64,000 nt of DNA from an uncultured delta proteobacterium (lineage in GTDB: Bacteria > Myxococcota_A > Polyangia > Polyangiales > Polyangiaceae): contig CAITIQ010000606.1 of assembly GCA_903892415.1 (NCBI GenBank), forward strand, positions 62,001 to 126,000. Direction: 5' to 3'. Each line of letters starts with the position of its first letter. Position 1 is the stretch's first letter. The notes below the pieces were generated by a model, which made no database searches, had not been told where the DNA came from, and was given only the letters and a program-made list of their open reading frames with translations. Shown here one piece after another: positions 26,291 to 34,385 of the stretch. Both the position numbers and the translations under genes were made by a program.

Positions 26291-26805
26291 CGCAGCCCTC
26301 CGAGGTGTTGACGAAGCACAGCGCGCAAACGCGATAGTTTGGTGGTCACGTTGGTGCCCGAAAGGCCGGTAACCTCAGCGATCTCTTCCGGGGTAAGGCC
26401 CTCGAGGAAGAGCAAAGTGAGCTGTCGATCGACCGGCTTCAACTTCGCGATGAGCTCATTGAGGTGCTCGAGCCGTTGTTTGCGATCCACGGTGGCTTCC
26501 GGCTCGGTGCGTGGGTCACTCGGTAGCACGAGTTCAAGATCCTGCAGCGATACCCAAGGACGGTGGCGCGCCCCGCGAACACAGTGGGTCGCCGCCACAT
26601 TGTGGGCCACACGAAAGACAAAGGTTCGCAGTGAACTACGCTGCGCGAACGTGGGCAGGGCGCGAAACAGCGCCACAAGTATTTCTTGCATCAGATCGGC
26701 GCGTGCGGTCTCGTCCCGCTCGTAGCTACGAGCAAGCCGTTCGAGGGCAGGCCTGAAGGTCGAGGCGACCTCGAGGAACCCGCGATGCTCTTGGCTTTGC
26801 GACAT
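26287..26805 (-). CDS. ECF-type RNA polymerase sigma factor
   Basis: 172 residues. Sigma region 2 is seen in ARADLMQEILVALFRALPTF and SSLRTFVFRVAHNVAATH; region 4 helix-turn-helix in KPVDRQLTLLFLEGLTPEEI and GLSGTNVTTKLSRLRAVLRQ. No extra C-terminal domain. The start ATG at 26805 opens a minus-strand operon with the putative anti-sigma gene and the beta-lactamase-fold lipoprotein, which suggests envelope-stress control of that hydrolase. The 120-base gap before the divergent acyltransferase gene should carry its promoter; no convincing ECF consensus could be picked. Confidence 0.9.
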   Translation of the reverse strand: MSQSQEHRGFLEVASTFRPALERLARSYERDETARADLMQEILVALFRALPTFAQRSSLRTFVFRVAHNVAATHCVRGARHRPWVSLQDLELVLPSDPRTEPEATVDRKQRLEHLNELIAKLKPVDRQLTLLFLEGLTPEEIAEVTGLSGTNVTTKLSRLRAVLRQHLGGLR

Positions 26806-26925
26806 TGTGGTTACGCTAGTCGCGCGCCCTCGCGAAACGTCACAGCCTTGAGCCCTTTTTTTTCGCCGACCGTGAGCCGCTGCTGGAACGTTGTTTCCTT
26901 ATGGCAGCGTGATACGAAGACCCTC

Positions 26926-27993
26926 GTGAAGACGATTGTTCGAGAGCTTCGCCCCGATGACGTTGGCAAGTACGCGGACCTGTGCGAGGCGCGAGACGGT
27001 CTCGATCGCAAAGGTGCCGAGGAGCGCGCGCAGCAGGTCGCGTTCATGGCCTTCGAGAATCCCACCAAGGACGGTCAGCCCCACTACTTCGTCGCGGAGA
27101 CCGGGGACCGACTTACGGGCCATATGGGGCGTATGCCGACGTGGTTCTGGATCAACGGCCAAAAGCACCTCGCGACCTTTGCGCATGATCTATTCGTCCA
27201 TCAGGACCTTCAGCGCACGGGGCAAGCCTTCTTCGTCACGATGAAACTGTACCAAGCCGTAGAGAAGGCAAGCGCCAGCTTCTGTGCGATGGTCTGGACC
27301 AACCAGATCAATATCGAGCTCCAGCAATCGCGGAAGTACGATCAGCTTTGGGTGCATCGTTACGTGCACCTACTCCGGGCAGACACGCAACTTCAACGCA
27401 TCGAGAAGCTCGGCCCCGCGCGCGAAATCGCGAAGCCGCTCGCTCGTATGGCACTGAAGGCCGTGGATACCACACTACGTGTTTTGCATCGGTCTCGTCG
27501 GGCAGAGCAGATCGAGTCGTTTGACCGTCGATTCGACCAATTGGCCGAGCGCATCGGTCCGAGGATGGGCATCGCACCGGTCAAAGACGCCGCCTATCTC
27601 AACTTCAAGTATGTTCACCGTCCCTTCATTGACACGGTTTGTTTTGGCGTGTCGGGGCCGGGGGGAGAGCTACTTGGGTTTGTCGTGCTCCGCAAACTCG
27701 GCGACGAATTCGTGGGGACTATCCTTGAGCTGTGCGCCGCTCGCGAGGACCCCGCTACGATCCTCAGCTTGCTTCACTGTGCTATCGAGTACTACCGCGA
27801 CGCCGGTGCGACTTCGGTAGAAACGGTAGCCTCAGACCCAGCCTTCATCTCTGCGCTAAAGCGCACGCTCTTCCTGCAGCGCGTAAAGCTCCCGCTCTTC
27901 TTCGCGAATGGGGACAAGTACGCTAACCCTGAGGTGCTCCGGAGCTTGGATGCCTGGCATCACTGCTCGGGCGATTCAGAAGGTCCGTACTAA
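26926..27993 (+). CDS. GNAT-fold acyltransferase
   Basis: 355 residues. The N-terminal half reads as a GNAT acetyltransferase: VRELRPDDVGKYADLCEA, then HYFVAETGDRLTGHMG, ATFAHDLFVHQDLQRTGQAF (acetyl-CoA loop region, with RTGQ in place of the RGxGxG type) and MVWTNQINIELQQSRKY. The C-terminal half has a second GNAT-like beta core (FGVSGPGGELLGFVVLRKL), so a tandem fold is likely. GTG at 26926 is taken as start. Neighbours on the other strand include another acyltransferase-fold protein, suggesting cell-surface or capsule modification, but the substrate is unknown. Confidence 0.72.
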   Translation: MKTIVRELRPDDVGKYADLCEARDGLDRKGAEERAQQVAFMAFENPTKDGQPHYFVAETGDRLTGHMGRMPTWFWINGQKHLATFAHDLFVHQDLQRTGQAFFVTMKLYQAVEKASASFCAMVWTNQINIELQQSRKYDQLWVHRYVHLLRADTQLQRIEKLGPAREIAKPLARMALKAVDTTLRVLHRSRRAEQIESFDRRFDQLAERIGPRMGIAPVKDAAYLNFKYVHRPFIDTVCFGVSGPGGELLGFVVLRKLGDEFVGTILELCAAREDPATILSLLHCAIEYYRDAGATSVETVASDPAFISALKRTLFLQRVKLPLFFANGDKYANPEVLRSLDAWHHCSGDSEGPY

Positions 27994-28021
27994 CGGTCCG
28001 CCAAATAGTCCGCTCACGCCA

Positions 28022-29251
28022 TCAGCCATCGGCGGATTGACTCGCATCTTGCGCGGGCTCGGGCTCGGGCTTGGCTTCAGCTCGCATTCCAGCACGTGTT
28101 TTGAGCTGCTCGAAGGTGGACTTCGCCTTTCGTGTAGCTTCCAGCAGCAGCTTGCGGGACGTGTGGACCGCCTGTGAGCGAAGCGCGGGTGACAGCGCAC
28201 GTATGCAAACGAGGGTGCGTTCCTCAGAAGCAAGTTGTGACTTGTAGAAGTGCGCACCCTCCAAGAAGTCGTACTCAGCCCGGCCTAACGCTATATGTCG
28301 CTTGATGGCTGCTAGGTGGATACCAATCCCAGGACGCACAGTCTTGGGAACATCGAGGCTACGGCCCGACTGGTAGAAGTAAACTCTGCCATTGTAGATA
28401 ATATTATAAAGAACGGCGAACGGCACGCCCGCCCGCTCCATCCAGCACAGCTCGAGTTCAGCCTCGCCGTTTTCGATGAAGGCGTCCATGATGGCCTCGT
28501 GGAACTTGGCGAAACGAGGCGCGTCGAAGACACCGTCTTTCCCCTCTGCGTGCCACCTTTGGCGATGAAGATCGTAAAGAACTTCGCGGCCTTGCTTTAA
28601 CTCGGTGTGCGTTCTCGCGAATCGTTCTCCACCGTCGTTCCCGAGCCACGCTTCCAAGTCCCTTAGGGTTCGCCGCACGAAGTAGCGCCGTTGGCCCGGG
28701 AGCGTCGCTAAATAGCTATCCCAGTTGGAGGGGAGACGAATGTAGCTGGCGCTGTTGATAGGCTCCGTTGTCGTTGTCGCGCCGCAATTTCGAAGGGCCC
28801 TCACTAGCGGTGAGAGCAGCGAGTCGGTTTGCAGCAATGAGGTGAGCAAGATCTCATCCCATGTGCCCAGCTCCCCAGCGAAGAGGCCCAGCACCAGTGA
28901 CTCGGCTACCTCCGCTTCAGAGCCTCGCTCAGCGAGGATGCCGACATACGGTGAGCAGATCTCCTCCTCTTGAGCTTCTCCCGTACCGCATAGTTCGATC
29001 TGCCAGCTGGGAATGACCCCGCCATGGCGCACGCGCCTGCGCAGCAGCGGAGCGAGCCCAACCAACTTGCCCACCTTGCGAAAGGTGACGAGCCGCAACC
29101 CGCGCTTGTCTTGGAAAAGCTCCCACCATGTCCGCACCCAAGTCGGCGTGAGCGCCAGTTCATCGATCTGGCTTCGCTTGAGAAGATCCCGCCACTCAGG
29201 AACGAGCTCAGCAAACGCGCCATGATCCTCAAAGACTTGCCTGACAATCAC
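28022..29251 (-). CDS. BioF2/CelD-like acyltransferase-fold protein (FemAB-related)
   Basis: 409 residues. Matches the GNAT_6 / CelD-BioF2-like group: the N-terminus has LALTPTWVRTWWELFQ, the middle PGQRRYFVRRTLRDLE, and the C-terminal core GKDGVF, FIENGEAELELCWMERAG, GRVYFYQSGRSLDVPKTV and GIGIHLAAIKRHIALGRAEYDFLEG. Such proteins are usually found in exopolysaccharide or peptidoglycan-modification clusters. GTG at 29251 is used. A local AT-rich patch near 28388-28414 encodes an Ile/Asn/Tyr-rich strand with codons rare in this genome. Convergent with the preceding GNAT gene. Confidence 0.78.
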   Translation of the reverse strand: MIVRQVFEDHGAFAELVPEWRDLLKRSQIDELALTPTWVRTWWELFQDKRGLRLVTFRKVGKLVGLAPLLRRRVRHGGVIPSWQIELCGTGEAQEEEICSPYVGILAERGSEAEVAESLVLGLFAGELGTWDEILLTSLLQTDSLLSPLVRALRNCGATTTTEPINSASYIRLPSNWDSYLATLPGQRRYFVRRTLRDLEAWLGNDGGERFARTHTELKQGREVLYDLHRQRWHAEGKDGVFDAPRFAKFHEAIMDAFIENGEAELELCWMERAGVPFAVLYNIIYNGRVYFYQSGRSLDVPKTVRPGIGIHLAAIKRHIALGRAEYDFLEGAHFYKSQLASEERTLVCIRALSPALRSQAVHTSRKLLLEATRKAKSTFEQLKTRAGMRAEAKPEPEPAQDASQSADG

Positions 29252-29386
29252 CGCTTGTTGCCTTGAGCCTACCCGTGCACCGCGCGCACGTATACCCCAC
29301 GGTGCACGGCCTTCAAAGTCAGATCGAAGGCTTGGGTCCAGCGGAGCGGCTAGGGCCTGGTGGCTGGCTCGCTGTAGGATGGCTCT

Positions 29387-31231
29387 GTGTCCGAGGGCGT
29401 CGAGCAAGCGGTCCTAATCGGGACTATCGTGGAAGGGCGCTACCGAATCGACGAGGAGGTTGGACGAGGCGGCTTCGCGACGGTCTGGAAGGCACACCAC
29501 CTCACACTCGGCATCCCTGTAGCTTTCAAGCTGCTGCGTCCTCCTATCTCGCTGCAAGCGGAGAAGCGAACCGCGGCTCTTGCGCAGTTCGTAGAAGAGG
29601 CGAGAGTTCTCACGCGCATTCGACACGAGAATGTAGTTCGAACCTACGATCAGGGCTTCCTCGATGGGTTGCCCTACCTCGTCTTGGAGTGGTGTGAGCA
29701 CGGAAGTTTGAGGGACTTTCTTGACAGGCGCGGTGGCGCGCCCCTGGCTCTATCCGAGGCGTGGGCCTTGTTCTCTCCCGTCGTGCTTGCGATTGGACAG
29801 GCGCATGAACATGGAGTCGTACATCGTGACCTGAAGCCAGCGAATATCATGTTAGCTAGTCATGGCCGCCGATGGGTGCCGCGGGTGATCGACTTTGGCA
29901 TTGCCAAGCTATGTGATCCGGCCGAACACGCTGGCTCTGGTGCAACCCTGACTCGTTCGGGCAGCAGCGCGTTTACGCCTGCTTACGCTGCACCCGAGCA
30001 GATGGCTGGGGCCCGGACGGGACCATGGACCGATATACACGCGCTCGGACTATTGTTTGTGGAGCTGGTGACCGGGCTAGAGCCCTATCAGGGCCCGAGT
30101 CTCATCCGGGCGGTGCTCGACGAAGTGCGTCCATCCGCCGCCGCGCGCAGGATCGACATTGGACCGTTTGAGCCCGTCATCAATAGAGCCCTGGCCCTTC
30201 GCCCAGCTGACCGGTTCGCCTCGATCTCTGAGTTTCACGAAAGTCTGACGCAGGCGGCGATTGCCTTTCGCGAAACGGCTCCCTCGAATCAGACGTTCCG
30301 GACCGTTGGTAGTGTCGTGCTGCCGGATACGGTCAGAGTGGAGGGTCGTTCTGAACCGAGACGACGCCGAGCCTTTATTCGCGCGGGGGTTGGCGCCGGC
30401 GTACTTGCGCTTACCGGCGCCGGTGTCTTTACGCTGACGCGGCCCGAAACGACGAGGAAGCCCGCTGCTCCGACTGCGACCAAAGCAACGCCGCTGGCAC
30501 TACTTACGAATGCTGTGATCGAGGAGTTTCTTCTAAACAACAATATAAAGCACATTCGATCTTTGCCGGGTGCAACCGACGTGCTCTCAGTGCAGTTCTT
30601 TCACGAGCAGAAAGGTGGATTGATAGAAGCCATTGCACTCCCCGCCTCCCCAAGTCAGCGAGAGCAGGTCCTGAAACTCGCAGTCCAAACGTGGGCGGAA
30701 ACATACGGGTTGGCTGTCGGGTGTGCCATCGACGGTGAGCGTGCGGTTCTTCTGGGCTGGAAGCGAGGGGCTGCTGCTCAAGGCCTACTCGAGGCGTTAG
30801 TACGCCAAACCCAAGCGATAGAATCCCGCAGCTACTTCGACGTAGCTACTCACGACCAGGAGGCCGTCGTCGTCCCAAGCACATTAGTCGAGGTGAGCCC
30901 CGCGTTTCTCCGTACAAAGTTACGCGCGCTTGGTGCGAACTTGGTCAGTGACGAGCCTGGTTCCCCCTATGACGTAAAGCTTCGTTTCGGAGAGCAGCGT
31001 GGTCAGCTGCGGATGTTCTCCGCGCGCCTCGCTTGGAGTCTGCCCCAAGAGCAGTCACTTGCGGCGGAGGTGGCGCGCTTGAGCGGCGAGGGGACTGCCT
31101 TCTCTTTCGCCGAGGAGGCGGTGGCAGGCATTATTGCAACGGGTGATTCTACGATTGCGGCGCCCGAGTTTCTTGGCCGCCTATTGGCTGGGACCAACGC
31201 CGTCATACACGCCGATCCAAGGCACCGTTAA
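29387..31231 (+). CDS. Receptor Ser/Thr kinase with duplicated novel ectodomain
   Basis: 614 residues. The kinase domain (about 15-290) is complete: GRGGFATVWK, Lys48 in VAFKLL, HRDLKPANIML (Asp148), DFGIAKL and the atypical activation segment SSAFTPAYAAPEQ in place of GTPxYMAPE. One membrane helix lies at about 331-350. The C-terminal 260 residues form an unrecognised region built of two related halves (about 370-470 and about 500-605) whose second half ends in GEGTAFSFAEEAVAGIIATGD. The start GTG at 29387 has AGGA seven bases before it. The TAA overlaps the ATG of the next kinase (TAATG), so the two are coupled. Sensor input is unknown; no PASTA or WD repeats. Confidence 0.88.
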   Translation: MSEGVEQAVLIGTIVEGRYRIDEEVGRGGFATVWKAHHLTLGIPVAFKLLRPPISLQAEKRTAALAQFVEEARVLTRIRHENVVRTYDQGFLDGLPYLVLEWCEHGSLRDFLDRRGGAPLALSEAWALFSPVVLAIGQAHEHGVVHRDLKPANIMLASHGRRWVPRVIDFGIAKLCDPAEHAGSGATLTRSGSSAFTPAYAAPEQMAGARTGPWTDIHALGLLFVELVTGLEPYQGPSLIRAVLDEVRPSAAARRIDIGPFEPVINRALALRPADRFASISEFHESLTQAAIAFRETAPSNQTFRTVGSVVLPDTVRVEGRSEPRRRRAFIRAGVGAGVLALTGAGVFTLTRPETTRKPAAPTATKATPLALLTNAVIEEFLLNNNIKHIRSLPGATDVLSVQFFHEQKGGLIEAIALPASPSQREQVLKLAVQTWAETYGLAVGCAIDGERAVLLGWKRGAAAQGLLEALVRQTQAIESRSYFDVATHDQEAVVVPSTLVEVSPAFLRTKLRALGANLVSDEPGSPYDVKLRFGEQRGQLRMFSARLAWSLPQEQSLAAEVARLSGEGTAFSFAEEAVAGIIATGDSTIAAPEFLGRLLAGTNAVIHADPRHR

Positions 31232-32805
31232 TGGTCGACTCAGGCCCACTTCCGCAACTGCTCGAAGCGCGGTATCGCCTCGATGAGGTGGTCGCTCAGA
31301 CGGCGATCGCCACGGTGTACCGTGCATGGCACGTCACGCTCAACATTCCTATCGCGGTAAAGGTGCTGCGACGAGGAGCTGGGGATTGGAGTCAGATCGA
31401 GCGCGAGGTGAAATCGCTCTCGGCGCTCAACAGTCCCAATGTCGTCCGCATCCTAGACTATGGTCTTTACGACCAGCAGCCCTATCTCGTTACCGATTGG
31501 TGCGCGGAAGGATCTTTGGCTGGGCACTTGACCAAGACCGGTCCCATGAACATGCACACGGTGATTAGCTGGCTAACTCCGATTGTGTCGGCTATCGCCG
31601 AGGCTCACCGACTCCAGCTTGCTCACTGCGATATCAAGCCGTCAAACATCATGCTTACGCGTGGCGCGATGGGCGAGCTCGAACCGCGGGTAATCGATTT
31701 CGGCATAGCCAAGGTTTTTGGTCCAGGGAGGGGGACGCTCGGAACGGGTTTTTCGCCGGCGTTCGCTGCTCCGGAGCAGGTACTAGGGGAGAGTATAGGC
31801 CCCGAGACCGACGTTCACGCTCTCGGTCTCCTGTTTACAACGTGCTTACTTGGGCGAAGCCCGTACGGTGAAGACGCGGGCATTGCCGCGCTTGCCTCGA
31901 CCCGACCGACGCCAAAGGTATTCGGTATCGACTGTGGTCCTTTCGAGGGGCTGCTTGCAAAGGCGTTGGCGCTTCAGCCCGGTGATCGTTACGCTGATGC
32001 CGGCCGCCTTCTTGCAGCTTTGCAGGTCGCGACCACAAGCTTTGGGTCTCAGGCAACGGCGCTGGCTCCCGTTGCCTACCAGTCTATTGTTTCCGGACCA
32101 CCCGCGGCGGTACTTACGAGACCCAAGGGCGAACCCGCTTCGATGCCCCGCCGGCACGGACGGTTTATCGCGATAGGTGGTTTGATGCTCGGGGCCGTCG
32201 GCGCCATCGCTTGGACTCTAACGGCTTACCTGCCAACGAAGCGCATTGAGCGAGTTGAGCGCCCGAGCTGGGGCGCGTCAGCCTCGTCCGCACCCCGCGC
32301 GAAACCGACCGTGTCGCTCGCGAGTATCACGGGGCCAGAGCTAGAGCGCCGAGGGACCAGTTCCGGTTTCACCGTTGCTCTGCCGGATCCTTCAGATCCA
32401 GCGGGGTTGCGGCGTTTTATGGTTCGCTCGAACGTGTATTGGACTGTGTTCGTAATGGATAGTGGGGACCTGTCCGCGCTAGAGCCGACGATGCAGAAGA
32501 AGGTCGTCTTGAATGCGGTTGGGACCCTGGTGCTCGAGCTCAAAGAGGGCAATCACGTTCACTACGGAATTTCCGGCTCACGTGCTTTGGTGATCTTTGC
32601 TGCGAGGTCGCACGTCGATTCGGGTGCTGTTGTTGATGACGCCTTTGAGCAGTTCGCTGGGGACATCGTTTTTGACGTAGTTGGCAGCTCCACTGGCGCC
32701 GACCCAGGCAAGCCGGTACTCGAAGCGTCCCAGCGTGGAGCGCCAAGAGCCTGCCCGAGCTTACCCTGGATGAATTGGATTCTAGAGCGCGCGTTGCTGG
32801 CCTAA
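31231..32805 (+). CDS. Divergent Ser/Thr kinase paralogue, frameshifted near its end
   Basis: 524 residues as read. It resembles the preceding kinase throughout: Lys44 in IAVKVL, DFGIAK (156-158) and FSPAFAAPEQ. The glycine loop has decayed to AQTAIATVY, with no glycine left, and HRD has become HCD (132-134). One membrane helix lies near 305-330. The ectodomain keeps only the first of the two related halves before the reading frame shifts; the last 25-30 residues are out of frame. The missing half continues in the frame that starts one base earlier and ends at 33086. With one base restored, the protein would be about 618 residues, almost exactly the 614 of its paralogue. Probably a decaying pseudokinase, or a sequencing error. 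Confidence 0.8.
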   Translation: MVDSGPLPQLLEARYRLDEVVAQTAIATVYRAWHVTLNIPIAVKVLRRGAGDWSQIEREVKSLSALNSPNVVRILDYGLYDQQPYLVTDWCAEGSLAGHLTKTGPMNMHTVISWLTPIVSAIAEAHRLQLAHCDIKPSNIMLTRGAMGELEPRVIDFGIAKVFGPGRGTLGTGFSPAFAAPEQVLGESIGPETDVHALGLLFTTCLLGRSPYGEDAGIAALASTRPTPKVFGIDCGPFEGLLAKALALQPGDRYADAGRLLAALQVATTSFGSQATALAPVAYQSIVSGPPAAVLTRPKGEPASMPRRHGRFIAIGGLMLGAVGAIAWTLTAYLPTKRIERVERPSWGASASSAPRAKPTVSLASITGPELERRGTSSGFTVALPDPSDPAGLRRFMVRSNVYWTVFVMDSGDLSALEPTMQKKVVLNAVGTLVLELKEGNHVHYGISGSRALVIFAARSHVDSGAVVDDAFEQFAGDIVFDVVGSSTGADPGKPVLEASQRGAPRACPSLPWMNWILERALLA

Positions 32806-33086
32806 CTGTCGAGCGCCGCGGTCTCACGGGTGCCCTCTGGATCGAGTCGCAAGGTGCACGAGGGACGATTGAGTACATCAACGCTCGAAGCCCAGGCATC
32901 GTTCTCGGTGAGTTACCCACGCTACAAGCTCGAATTGCTTCGCTCCGGGCGGAACGAACGTCATACGCCTACGCACAAGAGGGGGACATCGCAGTGCTTG
33001 TGCACGGAGACAAACGGTTGACCCAGAAAGAAGTCTTGGCGAACGTACTTTCAGGTTTGGGGGCTACTGTACAGAGTGCCCGATAG
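32733..33086 (+). pseudogene. Detached C-terminal ectodomain half of the preceding kinase
   Basis: Read in the frame one base before that of the kinase ending at 32805, this gives SAKSLPELTLDELDSRAR and continues to a TGA-like stop at 33086 through RAERTSYAYAQEGDIAVLVH. That stretch aligns with GEGTAFSFAEEAVAGIIATG in the paralogous kinase, including the following GD and the final L-x-x-L-x-G region. There is no good start codon or ribosome site of its own, so it is best seen as the separated end of the frameshifted gene. The shift lies somewhere in about 32715-32765. No clear slippery heptamer was seen there. Confidence 0.75.
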
Positions 33087-33158
33087 CAACCGTGAGGGCG
33101 CGCCTGAACGAGCAGTTCGTGGCCGTTCTGCGTCGACTGATGTGCTATCGGTTTGGGC

Positions 33159-33875
33159 GTGTATACAAAAGATGGGCCTTCGTTCAGGGAGTTGATGCGG
33201 CAGGCGCTTTCCTCCACGGAACGAGGGTACGATCTGCTCGCTCCGAAGTTTGAGCAGACTCCATTTTGCACACCGGGCACGGTGATTGAGCGCTGCCTTC
33301 ATGACCTCGCGCCCGTTGAATCCGCTCTCGACCTATGTTGCGGAACTGGGGCTGGGCTGTTGGGACTCCTGCCGCTGGTTCAGAATCGCCTGGTGGGGGT
33401 CGACTTCAGCGAAGGCATGCTGCACGTGGCCAACGAGAAACTACGCCTTCACATGGGCAAAAGGCCCAAACAGGTGGACCTCATACGTAAAGACATTTAC
33501 GAATACCCAGCTGTCGGCGAGTACGATCTTGTGACCTGCTTCGGTGCGCTCGGGCATATCGAGGAACGCGACGAGCCGAGATTTCTGTCCCTGGTGAGAA
33601 ATCACCTTAAGCCGAAGGGCCGATTCATCTTCGTCACCACCCGCAGCGCGAGCCCGCTCTCCAAGCGAGCTATCGTTGGGCGGGCTTTCAACGGGGTGAT
33701 GCGAGTGCGCAATCTCCTGCTAAAGCCTACATTCATTATGTACTATCTCACCTTCGAGCTGCCGAAGATTGAGCGGCTACTTCGCTTTCACGGTTTCGAG
33801 GTTCAGGTAGAAGACGGTCTTTTTGCTGCTCCCTATTCAGAACTCGTCCGTGTTACCGCTCAGAGAAGGAATTGA
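33159..33875 (+). CDS. Class I SAM-dependent methyltransferase
   Basis: 238 residues. Rossmann motifs: ALDLCCGTGAGLLGLLP (I), LVGVDFSEGMLHVANEKL (II), LIRKDIYEY (III), DLVTCFGALGHI (IV) and LKPKGRFIFVTT (V). The C-terminal part has a hydrophobic patch (FIMYYLTFELPKIERLL) that may be a lid. Substrate not identifiable. GTG at 33159 or TTG at 33153 could start it. It follows the frameshifted kinase by 72 bases on the same strand. Confidence 0.82.
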   Translation: MYTKDGPSFRELMRQALSSTERGYDLLAPKFEQTPFCTPGTVIERCLHDLAPVESALDLCCGTGAGLLGLLPLVQNRLVGVDFSEGMLHVANEKLRLHMGKRPKQVDLIRKDIYEYPAVGEYDLVTCFGALGHIEERDEPRFLSLVRNHLKPKGRFIFVTTRSASPLSKRAIVGRAFNGVMRVRNLLLKPTFIMYYLTFELPKIERLLRFHGFEVQVEDGLFAAPYSELVRVTAQRRN

Positions 33876-33905
33876 CTCGTTTGGAGTTCATGCGAGGTTT
33901 GCGCA

Positions 33906-34385
33906 GTGCGTATCTTGGAACGGAATAGCTCGCTGTTGATCGGGGTCGTTGATTCGCTGTTGGCCGCGGCTTGGACAGGACGTGACCCTAGCGCTGCTGA
34001 GGTAGCAACAGCTCTTGAGGTCTGTGCCAATGCTGCGATGGGCGGTCGTTGGGGGCTCCTCGTTTGTGCTCCCGCGAACTGTCCGCTGCCATCGGAGGCA
34101 GTGCGTGCGACGATCGAGAAGGGCATGAAGAAGTTGGACCCATACATCGTTGTCGGTGCCACCGTTATCGAACGCGGTGGGTTTCTTGGCTCAGCGATGC
34201 GCGCCCTAGTCTCTACGCTGCAGCTCCTGGTAAGGCCGCAGCACCCCGAGCGCACTTTTGCCAGTTGCGAGCCAGCTGCTGCCTATCTCCACGCAGAGCT
34301 CGCTAAGTCGCAGGTTGTGGCACCTTCGGTGGTGACCATGATCGATGCGTATCACCAGCTTATGAAAGAGGCGCAGTCTCGTTAG
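33906..34385 (+). CDS. Conserved-looking small protein, unknown function
   Basis: 159 residues, soluble, no signal peptide. I do not recognise it with certainty. Visible pattern: an N-terminal beta strand (RILERNSSLLIGVVDSLLA), a helical middle with ALEVCANAAMGGRWGLLV, then PYIVVGATVIERGGFLGSAM and a helical end. The alternating strands and helices suggest a STAS-like or small Rossmann-type fold. The start is GTG at 33906. It follows the methyltransferase and its stop overlaps the convergent kinase gene by four bases, so it may belong to the kinase cluster. Confidence 0.6.
   Translation: MRILERNSSLLIGVVDSLLAAAWTGRDPSAAEVATALEVCANAAMGGRWGLLVCAPANCPLPSEAVRATIEKGMKKLDPYIVVGATVIERGGFLGSAMRALVSTLQLLVRPQHPERTFASCEPAAAYLHAELAKSQVVAPSVVTMIDAYHQLMKEAQSR

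Noticed and set aside
26885-26911. GGAAC followed by CGTGAT, like an ECF promoter facing the GNAT gene
   Set aside because: Spacing is about 18 bases and the -10 is not CGTC; it also faces away from the sigma gene, so it could be chance.
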